A stretch of 64,000 bases of DNA from Mycolicibacterium iranicum (GTDB taxonomy: Bacteria; Actinomycetota; Actinomycetes; Mycobacteriales; Mycobacteriaceae): NCBI RefSeq assembly GCF_001650495.1, contig NZ_LWCS01000030.1:1-64000 (forward strand), written 5' to 3'. Below, piece by piece: positions 9,001 to 16,926 of this stretch; the stretch's first letter is position 1, and every line of letters begins with the position of its first letter. The translations under genes were made by a program, and so were the position numbers. The notes under the pieces were generated by a model. It saw only the letters and a list, made by a program, of their open reading frames with translations. It had not been told where the DNA came from and did not search any database.

Positions 9001-12000
9001 TGTCGGGCAATGTCCGTCAACAGCTACGACAAGCAGAGGCCGCAGCCGAACACGACCCGCGCTACCACGAGTACGCCGCCGCCCTACGCGAAGTCCAGCC
9101 AGTCGACCGCGAAGCCAGCCAGATCAGCGCTCGCCCCGGATCGCCCTGGATCGACGCCAAGTACGTCGCGCAGTTCGCCAGCGAGACATTCAAGGCCGCC
9201 GATGCCGCGCCAGTGCACGTGAAAGCCGACCATGTGCAAGGGGTTTGGTCGATCGAGTGCCAGAGCCGCAACACCGCTGCCATGACCGAGACCTGGGGCA
9301 CCCGGTTCCCCAAGCGCGACGCCATCTCGTTGCTGGAAATGGTCTGCAACAACCAAGAAATCGCCATCCGCTACACCAAAGAGGAGACCGAAACCACCGG
9401 CCGGACCGGTGTCAACCGCAACGCCACCGTGGCTGCGCAAGCCAAAGCCACCAAGATCAGCGAGGCATTCCAGAACTGGGTGTTCGCCGACGACACCCGC
9501 CGCACCGAACTGGTCGCCACCTACAACGAACGCTTCAACAGCCTGCGCGCCCCCAAATACAGCGGCGCCGCGCTGACGCTGCCCGGCCTGTCACACCGGT
9601 TCACCCCACACACCCACCAACGCGACGCGGTAGCCCGCATCATCGCAGAACCCAACGTTCTTCTCGATCACGTTGTGGGAGCAGGCAAATCGGGCACCAT
9701 GTTCATGGCAGCAATGGAACTGCGCCGCCTCGGACTGGCCCGCCAACCCTGGATCGTGGTCCCCAACCACATCATCGAACAGGTCGGAAAAGAAGCCAAG
9801 TGGTGGTACCCCGGCGCAGAAATCCTACTCGGCACACCCGGCACAGATCCCGCCGGCCGCCGCCGATTCGTAGCCCAATCAGCCACCTCGGACTGGGACA
9901 TGGTGATCGCCCCAGAATCGTTGTTCATGGGCATTCCCGTCGGCCAGGACGCCCAGCGCGACTACATCGCCCGAGAATCGAAGATGCTGCGCGAATCACT
10001 GGAGAACATCACCGGAGACAACGCCACCGCCGCCACCGTCAAACGGCTCGAGGCAGCACTGCAACGCTACGAATCGAAGCTGGAAAAACTCACCGACCAA
10101 GACGGCAAAGACACCGGACTTCTGTTCGAACACACCGGGTGTGACTACCTGATGATTGACGAAGCCCACATGTACAAAAACCGGACCCGCCTGAGCCCCG
10201 TCAAGGAACTCGCCTGCCCGGACGGCTCCGACCGCGCCGACGACCTGGCCATGAAAATGGAACTGCTCCGAAGCCGCCGCCGCGAAGACGCTATCGCCGC
10301 CGGCCGCACACCCACACCCGCCGACGAGCGAGTCGCCAGCTTCGCGACCGGAACCCCGATCGCCAACTCACTGGGTGAGCTCTACGTCATGCAACGCTAT
10401 CTGCGCCCCGATCTGCTCGAAGATGCCGGGGTCCTGCATATCAACGACTGGGCGACCACCTTCACCGCCACCGTGAACACCGTCGAAGTCAACGCCACCG
10501 GCACACAGCTGCGGCCGGTTACCCGAGTCGGAAAATTCTGCAACCTACAAGAGTTACTCCGCATTTCGTCGGTGTTCACCGATGTCATCACCCGGGATCA
10601 GATCGGGTTGAAGCTGCCCGAACTCAGCAACGAGGGCAAGCGCACCATCGTCAGCATCCCGGCCGATCAAACCCTTCGGGACTTCATCACCGACCTCGGC
10701 TACCGGGCCGGCGACCTTGACCCGAAAAACCTTGCCCGCGACAACATCCTGAAAATCTCCAACGATGGCCGCGAAGCCAGTCTCGACCCGCGCATGGTCC
10801 ACCTGCCCGAACCCACCCACTCCCGGACCGCCGCGGTCGCCGAAAACATCATGGCCGTACACCGGCAGTACGCCGACACCATCTACAAAGACCCCCAATA
10901 CGGCCACGACATGCCCACCCCCGGCGGCCTGCAAATCGTCTTCTGCGACCGCGGCACCCCCAGCAAGGGCAGCAAGAAGAAGAACGATTTCAACATGTAC
11001 AGCGCGATCCGCGACGACCTGATCGCCCGGGGGATGCCCGCCGAGAAGATCCGCTTCATCCACGACGCCGAGAAAGCCGAAGACAAGCTGCGCCTGTTCG
11101 ATGAATGCAACCGCGGCCAGGTCTCGGTGCTCATCGGCTCCACCGAGAAAATGGGAACCGGGACGAACGTTCAAACCCGCGCAGTCGCACTACATCACGT
11201 CGATGTGCCGTGGCGGCCAGCTGACCTCGAACAGCGCGAAGGCCGCATCATCCGGCAAGGAAACCAGAACGAGACAGTCAGCATCTTCAACTACGTCGTA
11301 GAAGGCTCCTACGACGTCGTGATGTGGCAGAAAATCGAAGCCAAATCACTGTTCATCGCACAGGTTAAACGCGCCGACATCAGTGTCGATGAAGTCGATG
11401 ACATCGGCGGCAACGAGATGACCGTCGCGGCCGCAGAAACGAAGGCGCTGGCCACCGGAGACCCCCGCTACGTCCGCCAGGTCCAGCTCCAAGACGAAAT
11501 CGAACACCTCACCGCGCTAGAACGGGCCTACCACGACGGCATAGCTGCCCGCGACCGCGATATCCGGCAACGCCAGCGCCAACTGGACATCACCACCGCC
11601 CAACTCGACGCCCTCACCCCAACCGTCGAGGCCATCGCATCCCAGCCCGTAGACGCGCCAGCGGACATCGTGGTCGAAGGACGCCGATACCCCGAACGCA
11701 AAGACACCGCAGCGCCGTTTGCCGAAGTCTGCCGGCGCGTCTACGGCTCCCTGAGTAACGCAGCGTCCCACGACAGCCGACCACTGAACACCGCCATCAA
11801 CGGCATCGCTCTACACGCCCGCCGCGACCACGTAGGAGATCGACTCTGGGTCACCCTTGAAGGGCCCTCAGCCGAAATCGCGTTCACTATCCAAGACCTG
11901 CACGACAGCGCACCCAAAGTGGGGGAGACCAACGGGGCAAGCAGCGCCAAAGCCCGCGGACTGCTGACCCGAGTGGAAAACCTCTACAAAGACCTTCCTG

Positions 12001-12386
12001 CCCACCACCAGCGCCTCCAGATCCAGCACGACCACCTCACCCACTCCCTGACCGACCTCACCAACACCGAGGTCGAGCCATTCGACCGTGGCGACGAACT
12101 CGCAGCCAAACGCGAAGAACACACCACCTTGACCACGCTGCTGCAACTGGAAGCCCAGTCCGAAGCGGCCAAAGCCAAAGCCGCCGAAGCCGAGCAGAGA
12201 CTGCTGGCCGCCGGCCGCCAGCCCGGCTGGTCACTGCACCTGAACCCCACCCCATTCCTCATCGAACAATCCGGGCTCGCCACCGCCGACCAATACCGAT
12301 TCGCGCAAGGCCTCGCCGAACAGGCCCGCGCCAGCGAGTTCCGCGAGACCCAACGCAACCGCGGTGACGACGGGAGGACACTGTGA
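6060..12386 (+). CDS. Giant adenine-DNA-methylase / SNF2-type helicase fusion protein
   Basis: This frame of up to 2,108 residues encodes the very large methylase-helicase found on many plasmids and mobile elements. Motifs in order: SAM-binding EPGCGAGTF (about 458), N6-adenine methylase motif IV as NVPFGN (about 519), Walker A GAGKSG (about 1207), DEAH as LMIDEAHM (about 1365), and helicase motif VI QREGRIIRQGN (about 1727), then a long coiled-coil tail. It probably protects or remodels plasmid DNA during transfer, but the true substrate is unknown. ATG 6060 has a good AGGGGAG ribosome site, yet from 6118 to 6693 a second frame looks like the real coding frame; homologous-looking text in this frame starts near 6690 (RKRKAQPLAEDDPQ). 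The true start is therefore uncertain. The stop overlaps the next gene by 4 bp. Confidence 0.8.
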   Translation: MADTEDQGLFSVEESEHSHSDRVDAPSRRPGVSPPDRYTSAVVPGADRAVPEPGDPAAGRSGRDAGTGAGGAGSAELDPAAPRSARPRDDSRSARDGLAERPRSDRAAEPVRLDSAATGGPRQPASTGRHSLDSTVAAPDVSGRAERTDRGTRRPSVAGPQRDVPGQGGISAGNPAGRKPGDSHRPGPSPDPRPGSRSRRSDDGRGVPARVARKRKAQPLAEDDPQLALFAEDSFDLPTDPRVIDPGGAPLPPLIPAAPDHDSAQPDQVPSAAIDALTLNRPLRTAPSRDDQAQTPLAATTDATAPPAPVRPPQSMPDADTSDTAQREHETPGVPAPPAIDYRPGTTIAVPSGAKARLTANLAAIDTLIELQGQARHATAAEQDILARWSGWGAIPEVFDTRSDTYAAQRDYLKEALGPDQYQAASRSTLNAHYTDPAIAEQMWKALQHAGFTGGRVLEPGCGAGTFIGLAPETAQMVGVEKDPISAAIAAYLYPTAQVRAEGYETTNVPNGSFAAVIGNVPFGNFALRDPAYNPRRLSIHNHFIVKSLDLTAPGGYQIVLTSRFTMDNADPKARREILSRADLLGAIRLPSNAFRRVAGTAVVTDILVLRRREADRVIEAGADDWLHTASLTVAVDDGTDTEIDINSYFHDHPENILGSPSLGHGIHGHQTLNVTADESSPLALQVGHRLRTIIDAARDRGQGLTATAASLTEVTDVSFDPGLITAVTTRLPARDTLRFDEASDEFQTWTGDTWVTAKVFNTRKQETIHLLKLRDVANAVVSSQRGGQPSDVREQLRGELNRLYDTYVAKHGPIQRFKWSKPSIITQDRHDKTLAKSIERWRQKNPEQHTVPAELLEAWDEQAWETPSQYKMRPHIVTALRNDPGWTTVLALEGYDELTGQTRKAPIFSVDLLSPPQVRDRAETAEEALAISLDHNGGVDIAHIATLLNTDPAAAREKMRGLVFPSLRDPDILIPAAQALSGNVRQQLRQAEAAAEHDPRYHEYAAALREVQPVDREASQISARPGSPWIDAKYVAQFASETFKAADAAPVHVKADHVQGVWSIECQSRNTAAMTETWGTRFPKRDAISLLEMVCNNQEIAIRYTKEETETTGRTGVNRNATVAAQAKATKISEAFQNWVFADDTRRTELVATYNERFNSLRAPKYSGAALTLPGLSHRFTPHTHQRDAVARIIAEPNVLLDHVVGAGKSGTMFMAAMELRRLGLARQPWIVVPNHIIEQVGKEAKWWYPGAEILLGTPGTDPAGRRRFVAQSATSDWDMVIAPESLFMGIPVGQDAQRDYIARESKMLRESLENITGDNATAATVKRLEAALQRYESKLEKLTDQDGKDTGLLFEHTGCDYLMIDEAHMYKNRTRLSPVKELACPDGSDRADDLAMKMELLRSRRREDAIAAGRTPTPADERVASFATGTPIANSLGELYVMQRYLRPDLLEDAGVLHINDWATTFTATVNTVEVNATGTQLRPVTRVGKFCNLQELLRISSVFTDVITRDQIGLKLPELSNEGKRTIVSIPADQTLRDFITDLGYRAGDLDPKNLARDNILKISNDGREASLDPRMVHLPEPTHSRTAAVAENIMAVHRQYADTIYKDPQYGHDMPTPGGLQIVFCDRGTPSKGSKKKNDFNMYSAIRDDLIARGMPAEKIRFIHDAEKAEDKLRLFDECNRGQVSVLIGSTEKMGTGTNVQTRAVALHHVDVPWRPADLEQREGRIIRQGNQNETVSIFNYVVEGSYDVVMWQKIEAKSLFIAQVKRADISVDEVDDIGGNEMTVAAAETKALATGDPRYVRQVQLQDEIEHLTALERAYHDGIAARDRDIRQRQRQLDITTAQLDALTPTVEAIASQPVDAPADIVVEGRRYPERKDTAAPFAEVCRRVYGSLSNAASHDSRPLNTAINGIALHARRDHVGDRLWVTLEGPSAEIAFTIQDLHDSAPKVGETNGASSAKARGLLTRVENLYKDLPAHHQRLQIQHDHLTHSLTDLTNTEVEPFDRGDELAAKREEHTTLTTLLQLEAQSEAAKAKAAEAEQRLLAAGRQPGWSLHLNPTPFLIEQSGLATADQYRFAQGLAEQARASEFRETQRNRGDDGRTL
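6118..6693 (+). CDS. Conserved plasmid protein, 191 aa, overlapping the methylase-helicase frame
   Basis: In frame with GTG 6118 (GGAG at 6104-6107) this encodes VTEWMRQAVDQVYHHQIG through a balanced, helical protein ending EAMTAEGYPPE. Its amino-acid composition is normal, whereas the other open frame over the same DNA is an Arg/Pro/Gly/Ser-rich low-complexity text typical of a shadow. Its third codon positions are also G/C-rich, as expected here. A 'W(S/T)xEQ...FL.LV..RL' start is common in actinobacterial plasmid operons of this type, although no function is known to me. It ends just where the methylase-helicase frame acquires protein-like sequence. Confidence 0.6.
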   Translation: MTEWMRQAVDQVYHHQIGIPAQWSPEQTELFLSLVTQRLDDQAATLALELGEQAVQSWTQQHHGQPDHETTVGLHETALQNAREAIVRQSLYDLIPQPPEGHDSPPALADIPWTQRWRHLTYRAEPSEQIEELADHLWPDRSAMFRVKAAYLLATRLEENRAIPTAPGHRLTHDLGVEVAEAMTAEGYPPE

Positions 12387-13120
12387 GCACCCCAGCATCG
12401 CCCTCAATCGATCCGTGGTGGAGTTACGCGGTCGGTACCGCCACCGCCCTACGCTCAGGCAAAGAACCCCCCACCGTGGCCGTTCACGGCCCATTCCTGA
12501 ACACCAACGAGGTCGCGCGACTGAGCAGCCCCGCAACCTACAGCCGCCTGGCCGCCGGCAACGGGCACTACGAACGCGCCCAAGCCCCCTTCATAGTCAA
12601 CCCGGTTCTGATGGCTGCGGCCATGGCCGGCCAAGGTGTCGTCAACAACCGCCGCCGGAGGGAGGCCGACCGCAGCAGCCAACCCCAATGGACCAACTAC
12701 CGCGAAGCCGCAGTCCTGACCACCAACCAGCGGCTGATGTGCAGCCGCCCCCAAGGCGGGTGGACATCGTTCTGGTACAGCGAAATGGCCGAGTTCTATC
12801 CCGATCCCCACCAACGGGCAGTCACCATGTCCTTCGCCGACGACCACACACCGCCACTACAACTCGCCGGGCCCGCCGCCCCCGCCATCGCGCTGTGGAT
12901 CGGCCACTCCGTCTACGGCGACCGGTGGCACGAAGACCCCCGCCTGACCGCCCTCCTGCCCAGCCAAGCATCCCAGGACACCACCACGGCCGAGCACGCC
13001 ACCGCCGAGCACACCGCTGCCGTCAAGGACGGCCTTACCCCCGAACAGCAAGCCTGGTGGGAGCGCAACCGCCCCCGTCACAGCCGCCACCACGGCTCCG
13101 AGAACGGGATGGAGCTATGA
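12383..13120 (+). CDS. Conserved plasmid protein with a probable PH-like domain
   Basis: The GTG at 12383 overlaps the previous stop (GTGA), so the gene is translationally coupled to the methylase-helicase. The protein has 245 residues. The segment AAVLTTNQRLMCSRPQGGW through MAEFYPDPHQRAVTMSF and ends in LAGPAAPAIALWIGHSVYG (about residues 110-180), a pattern resembling bacterial PH-like domains ('VLT..RL......W.S..Y..I..F.PD...L.L.F..). The C-terminus is polar and ends in basic residues. No enzymatic motif is visible. It probably binds another protein or membrane surface. Confidence 0.6.
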   Translation: MSTPASPSIDPWWSYAVGTATALRSGKEPPTVAVHGPFLNTNEVARLSSPATYSRLAAGNGHYERAQAPFIVNPVLMAAAMAGQGVVNNRRRREADRSSQPQWTNYREAAVLTTNQRLMCSRPQGGWTSFWYSEMAEFYPDPHQRAVTMSFADDHTPPLQLAGPAAPAIALWIGHSVYGDRWHEDPRLTALLPSQASQDTTTAEHATAEHTAAVKDGLTPEQQAWWERNRPRHSRHHGSENGMEL

Positions 13121-13524
13121 GCATCCGCACCGTGTCGCCGCTGGTCATCGCCGCCGAGCTTGGTCGCTATGCTCGCTCCCGGCTCGACCACCTCACCGAC
13201 GGCAGGCCTCTCTACATTCCTGGCTTCGACACCGAAGCTGACCCTGTGGTGGCCACCGGGACCGCCGCGCTCTACCGCCACCCGTACAGCGTCAGCCAGC
13301 TGCCGCTGCTCACAGTCCACTTCGACACCATGCTCGACCCCGCACCTGTCACCCCATGGCTTGTCAGCCTGGCCCACCTTGCACACCACGACTGCCCCGC
13401 CTGCGTGACTACCTGGATTGAAGCTGAGCGCTGCGCCCAGGAGCTACCTGCCGCCAGCGCTCAGTTCCACGTCGTGGAAACCCCTGCCGCCGTCGTTCTG
13501 CTGCACTACGAGGACCACCCCTAG
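13117..13524 (+). CDS. Hypothetical plasmid protein, 135 aa
   Basis: The ATG at 13117 overlaps the preceding stop by 4 bp (ATGA) and has GGAG at 13111-13114, though that is very close. The text begins MSIRTVSPLVIAAELGRYAR and includes a CPAC pair (HHDCPACVTTW) that could bind metal with nearby His residues. It is the last gene of the operon that starts at 5127. A longer open frame exists upstream but belongs to the shadow of the previous gene. Function unknown. Confidence 0.6.
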   Translation: MSIRTVSPLVIAAELGRYARSRLDHLTDGRPLYIPGFDTEADPVVATGTAALYRHPYSVSQLPLLTVHFDTMLDPAPVTPWLVSLAHLAHHDCPACVTTWIEAERCAQELPAASAQFHVVETPAAVVLLHYEDHP

Positions 13525-14410
13525 TTAGCGGTTCCCACCACCGGGAGAACACCGGACTTCCCCACAACACCGGAAGGGACCGGAGCCACCGGGGCCCCGG
13601 TATCGAGCAGTAATCCCGAGCATATGCCAGACCCAGTACCCGCAGTTAGAACCCTTGGCTCGCAACGGCAAAGGCAGGTCCATGGTCTCCCCAGGCAGTC
13701 GCAGGGCGTCGTCTCAGATAGTTAGACAGTTGCTTTGACATATGGACGTTGCTCATCGTTAGCCAGCAAATCCGAGACGCACGTTTAAACGAATGGAACC
13801 CCCGAGGACGGTCAGGGACACACTCAGCGGGGTTTGCGCTCTCCCCGGTCTCGGGGTCAATGCGCCCAACCCACCGATTGAGCATCGCATCGCCACATGT
13901 TCAGTTCTCGGCCACCGTTGCTTCGATTCGATTGGTTGCGGTGCTTAGGCACCCTGTGTACCCTTCAAGCCTAGGGGAGCAGCAACGTCAATTTGGGTCT
14001 CGTGGCAAGCCTCATGACAGTTGTTTCGTTCTGGCCAAGGTGATTTCAGGTCTATCTTCCGATTCACCGCATGGTGCCAGTAACGCCTCCTCGCGCGTCG
14101 TAGCGAATCAATCCCGGTGATTAAAAGCCTGTCGGCCTAAAGAATTGGTCGGCTTCAGGCATCTCACTAAACGGGGTGAATGCCGCACCCCACAGAGGGG
14201 GCTCTATTGCACAACTTCTCATAATTCGTTGAGGCGCAAATACTTTCGTGCGATCAGTTGGCTGTCGGGGGACAACTGCATTCCCGGCGGCGGTGGCGCT
14301 CAAAGCGACCGCCACGCGCTTCTGCGTGCCGCCCCAATACTCATGGGCCACCTCGGAGGTGGCCGCGTGGAATCACTGAACTATCAACAGCACTTTCTTA
14401 GGAGAAAGCA
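13525..14410. other. Long intergenic region between the plasmid operon and the RiPP-like cluster
   Basis: About 885 bp without a convincing gene. Just after the operon, repeated CACCGG words and a perfect 14-bp palindrome ACCGGGGCCCCGGT (13588-13601) could form terminator hairpins. A TTGACA at 13737-13742 is a possible -35 element with only a weak -10. The last 400 bp have lower GC than the flanks, which suggests an insertion boundary. Open frames here have poor codon use and no ribosome sites. Confidence 0.5.
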
Positions 14411-14554
14411 ATGGGAATTACTCGAACTGAGCGCGTTGTCCGTCCGGTCGTCGTCGTCACGGTCGCCACCCCCGGCGACAAGGACTACGAAGCCGACTTC
14501 TTTGCCCCGCTGGCGGATTCGTCGGCGAGGTCTTCGTCGGCGACGCAGCTCTGA
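14411..14554 (+). CDS. Putative RiPP precursor peptide, 47 aa
   Basis: A short gene with an excellent ribosome site (AGGAGA, 7-8 nt before ATG 14411). The peptide starts MGITRTERVVRPVVVVTVAT, continues through an acidic stretch (GDKDYEADFF) and ends APLADSSARSSSATQL. The N-terminal part looks like a leader and the C-terminal Ser/Thr-rich tail looks like a core. There is no cysteine, so any azole formed by the adjacent YcaO would come from Ser or Thr. It stops 18 bp before the YcaO gene. The call rests on position, size and composition; leader recognition and core boundary are inferred. Confidence 0.6.
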   Translation: MGITRTERVVRPVVVVTVATPGDKDYEADFFAPLADSSARSSSATQL

Positions 14555-14572
14555 CGTAGGCGAGACCCGGAC

Positions 14573-15880
14573 ATGCGAGGCACGCTGGCTTCATCGGAAC
14601 GCACAGTCGATGTCAAGACAGCCATCGATGAAGTCCAGCGTGTCCTTCGTGACGCAGGCAAACTGAACTACCGGACCCCTTCAGGCGAATTTCCTCATCA
14701 ATCGGCCGCGTCCCTCATTGGTAAGAACGGTGTGATTGTCGCCAGCCGCGGAAAGGGTTTGGGGCGGCAGTGCGAAGCAAGCGCCCTCTTTGAGCTGTAC
14801 GAACACGCGGTCTCGATGGGCGTAGTCGAACGCATTGATAGCAACGCCGAGATATCTACCGCTCAGCTGTACAAGGGCGGGGCGCTCGAACCAGACTTCC
14901 TGGGCCGCAACATCCGGAACAGCGGAGTTAGAACCACTCTCGCTACGCCCTTCTACCAGGTCAGCAAGCCCGCAGGCGCGGGCGTGGTGTGGCTGCCCGC
15001 CGCGGTATACGACGAAGTGCCCGAAGCTGGCGACGATCCGCATCTGGCGCTGGCTGCACGATACTGGAGCTCCAACGGCTACGCCGCCGGCATGACGGTG
15101 GCGGATGCATCGCTGCACGCCCTCAACGAAGTTCTTGAGCGAGACGCCTTCAGCGGGTTCCTGCTCGACGTGTGTTGCAACAGAAGAGTCGGCGCCGAGC
15201 TCGCCCTCGCTGAGAGCGATCTTGGACGCCTGCAGCGCAGCATTGAACGGGCCAGCGACTCGTCTGTCACGGTGCGCGTTCTGCCCTCGTTGGCAGCAAC
15301 AGTCTGCATCGCTTTCAGCAATCGGCACGATTACCACAGGCGGCGTGTCGTGGGTCTCGGATGCTCGGGCATACCCGCCTACGCCGCTGAACGTGCTTTG
15401 CTGGAGTACGAACAGGAAATCGCAGTCGAGCACGAATTCGAAGCCGGCCTACTGGACACCAGCGACGACGACCTCGACCCGGAGACCTCATCCGAGGTCG
15501 TCCATCACGAATTCCTCCGGCGGGCCTATTTCCTGTCGGAGGTACCACCGGCAGCGCAAGCGAAAGTAGAGCTGTCACAACTACCTAGCTCATCGGGAGA
15601 CTTCCGGGAGACCGCAAGCAGGGTGATCGCAGCGGGTTACCCCGTGCTGCGGCGCACACTGCACCGCAGACCGCAAGCCGGCGGCTCTGAGGTGGGGCCG
15701 ACAGTTGTGCAGATAGTCGTTATCGGTGCGGAGAAGTTCCACCTCGTGCGCCTCGGCCTACCCGTCGAACCAATAGGTCGAATGCGGAAACCAGAAATCG
15801 TCGCCGCCTGCCAGTCGGGCAGCGGTTCACTACCCGTTCACTACCAAAAGGAGAAACACCATGCTGGAAACCACACGTGA
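14573..15880 (+). CDS. YcaO-domain peptide-modifying enzyme
   Basis: This 435-aa protein carries the YcaO signatures: ASRGKGLGRQCEASALFELY (57-76), where the family has the ATP-binding 'S.GKG....A..SA..E' text, then SSNGYAAGMTVADASLHAL (166-184) leading into NEVLERDAF (185-193), and GLGCSGIPAYAAERALLEYE (261-280). YcaO enzymes use ATP to activate peptide backbone amides, making azolines, amidines or thioamides in RiPPs. No E1-like cyclodehydratase partner, TfuA or RRE protein is encoded next to it, and the C-terminus lacks the PxPxP tail of azoline-forming members. It overlaps the next gene by 20 bp, implying one operon with the precursor, HEXXH protein and exporter. The weak ribosome site before ATG 14573 is offset by the closely placed upstream peptide gene. 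Confidence 0.85.
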   Translation: MRGTLASSERTVDVKTAIDEVQRVLRDAGKLNYRTPSGEFPHQSAASLIGKNGVIVASRGKGLGRQCEASALFELYEHAVSMGVVERIDSNAEISTAQLYKGGALEPDFLGRNIRNSGVRTTLATPFYQVSKPAGAGVVWLPAAVYDEVPEAGDDPHLALAARYWSSNGYAAGMTVADASLHALNEVLERDAFSGFLLDVCCNRRVGAELALAESDLGRLQRSIERASDSSVTVRVLPSLAATVCIAFSNRHDYHRRRVVGLGCSGIPAYAAERALLEYEQEIAVEHEFEAGLLDTSDDDLDPETSSEVVHHEFLRRAYFLSEVPPAAQAKVELSQLPSSSGDFRETASRVIAAGYPVLRRTLHRRPQAGGSEVGPTVVQIVVIGAEKFHLVRLGLPVEPIGRMRKPEIVAACQSGSGSLPVHYQKEKHHAGNHT

Positions 15881-16850
15881 CCGCGAATTAGCGCTCATCA
15901 CAGGGCGCTGGGGAGCGCCCTCCGACCTGCGGTCGGCGGCGCTGACGTGGTTCACCGAAGCCGGCCTTTCGGAGGACAAAGTCATGGACGCCAACATCCA
16001 TCCACTGCTGCAACACGCCGCTGAGGTCACGCACGGTCAAGAGCACGCCGATGCGGTACCCGACGTTGACCGCGAGCAGCTCGACGAGTACCGGCCACCT
16101 ACGCAGATCGCGGACCGCCGCCTCGAAGGAACAGATGTTGAGCTACACGACGGTGCGTCCATCATGGTGAGGGTCATCAACAATCGCATCGACCCCAAAC
16201 GAGTGTTGACGCTCAACAGTGAGCAACGCGCAACCCTCGACCGCGCGATAGAGATCCTCGAGACGACCATCCCGGATCTCTCACGCGACGCACTGAGCTA
16301 CCTGCAGATGTTCGCTTTGACCGACCGCCCCAACATGGTCGGCGAGACCTGGATGGAGTACCCCGGCCTCGTCTTGTTCGGGCCGGCGGCCTTCGAGACG
16401 CCCAAAGTCCTCGCGGAATCCCTGTTCCACGAAGCCCTGCATTCCAAGACAGTGTGGTTGGAGCGAGGAATGAAGACGCTCCTCGAGGAGGCCACCTCAG
16501 GCGAGCAAGACGAGGATGACAAGCCGATCCAGGTGCCGTGGCGACGCGAGGAAGATGGCTCGGTCAGCCAATGGTCGACAGTGCGAACCTTCGATGCGTT
16601 CTACGTCTACGCGCACCTCACTGTTTCCGCTGCCGCGGTGTGGGAGGCCGAGCGGCTAGATAAAGACCTCGATCAGTGGCGCCGGATTTGCTTCCGCGCC
16701 GCCTATCTTTCGAACCAGCTTCGGAACAATCCCAAGTGCGCCGACATTGGCTCCGAGCGGCACCAGGTTGTCGGGTGGCTCGACGACATCCGCGCGCAGC
16801 CGTTCGATCTGAGCCCCGCAGGACAAGAACAGCTCACACGCGCGGCATGA
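15861..16850 (+). CDS. HEXXH-motif putative peptide modification protein
   Basis: A 329-aa protein from ATG 15861 with AGGAG upstream. It contains AESLFHEALHSK, giving HEALH at residues 190-194, followed about 30 residues later by QVPWRREEDGSVSQW and then FDAFYVYAHLTVSAAAVW. That order (HExxH, a 'PWR' loop, then a 'Y.h....a..W' helix) is characteristic of the mod_HExxH family that occurs beside RiPP enzymes. The motif would bind a metal, but the chemistry (protease or oxygenase) cannot be told from the sequence. The 20-bp overlap with the YcaO gene ties both to one pathway acting on the 47-aa peptide. Confidence 0.75.
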   Translation: MLETTRDRELALITGRWGAPSDLRSAALTWFTEAGLSEDKVMDANIHPLLQHAAEVTHGQEHADAVPDVDREQLDEYRPPTQIADRRLEGTDVELHDGASIMVRVINNRIDPKRVLTLNSEQRATLDRAIEILETTIPDLSRDALSYLQMFALTDRPNMVGETWMEYPGLVLFGPAAFETPKVLAESLFHEALHSKTVWLERGMKTLLEEATSGEQDEDDKPIQVPWRREEDGSVSQWSTVRTFDAFYVYAHLTVSAAAVWEAERLDKDLDQWRRICFRAAYLSNQLRNNPKCADIGSERHQVVGWLDDIRAQPFDLSPAGQEQLTRAA

Positions 16851-16926
16851 TCGGCCGTCGCTCTTCCTCCTTTGCAAGAGTTTTCAGCTCCAACGCTGGA
16901 GTGACCCGCCCCGGGGAGGTTGGTGC

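Noticed and set aside
12364..13116. N-terminal extension of the 135-aa protein
   Set aside because: It is the out-of-frame reading of the 245-aa gene; the ATGA overlap at 13117 is the natural start.
13749..14120. Possible 123-aa plus-strand gene before the RiPP-like cluster
   Set aside because: No ribosome site, unfavourable codon use and no recognisable domain.
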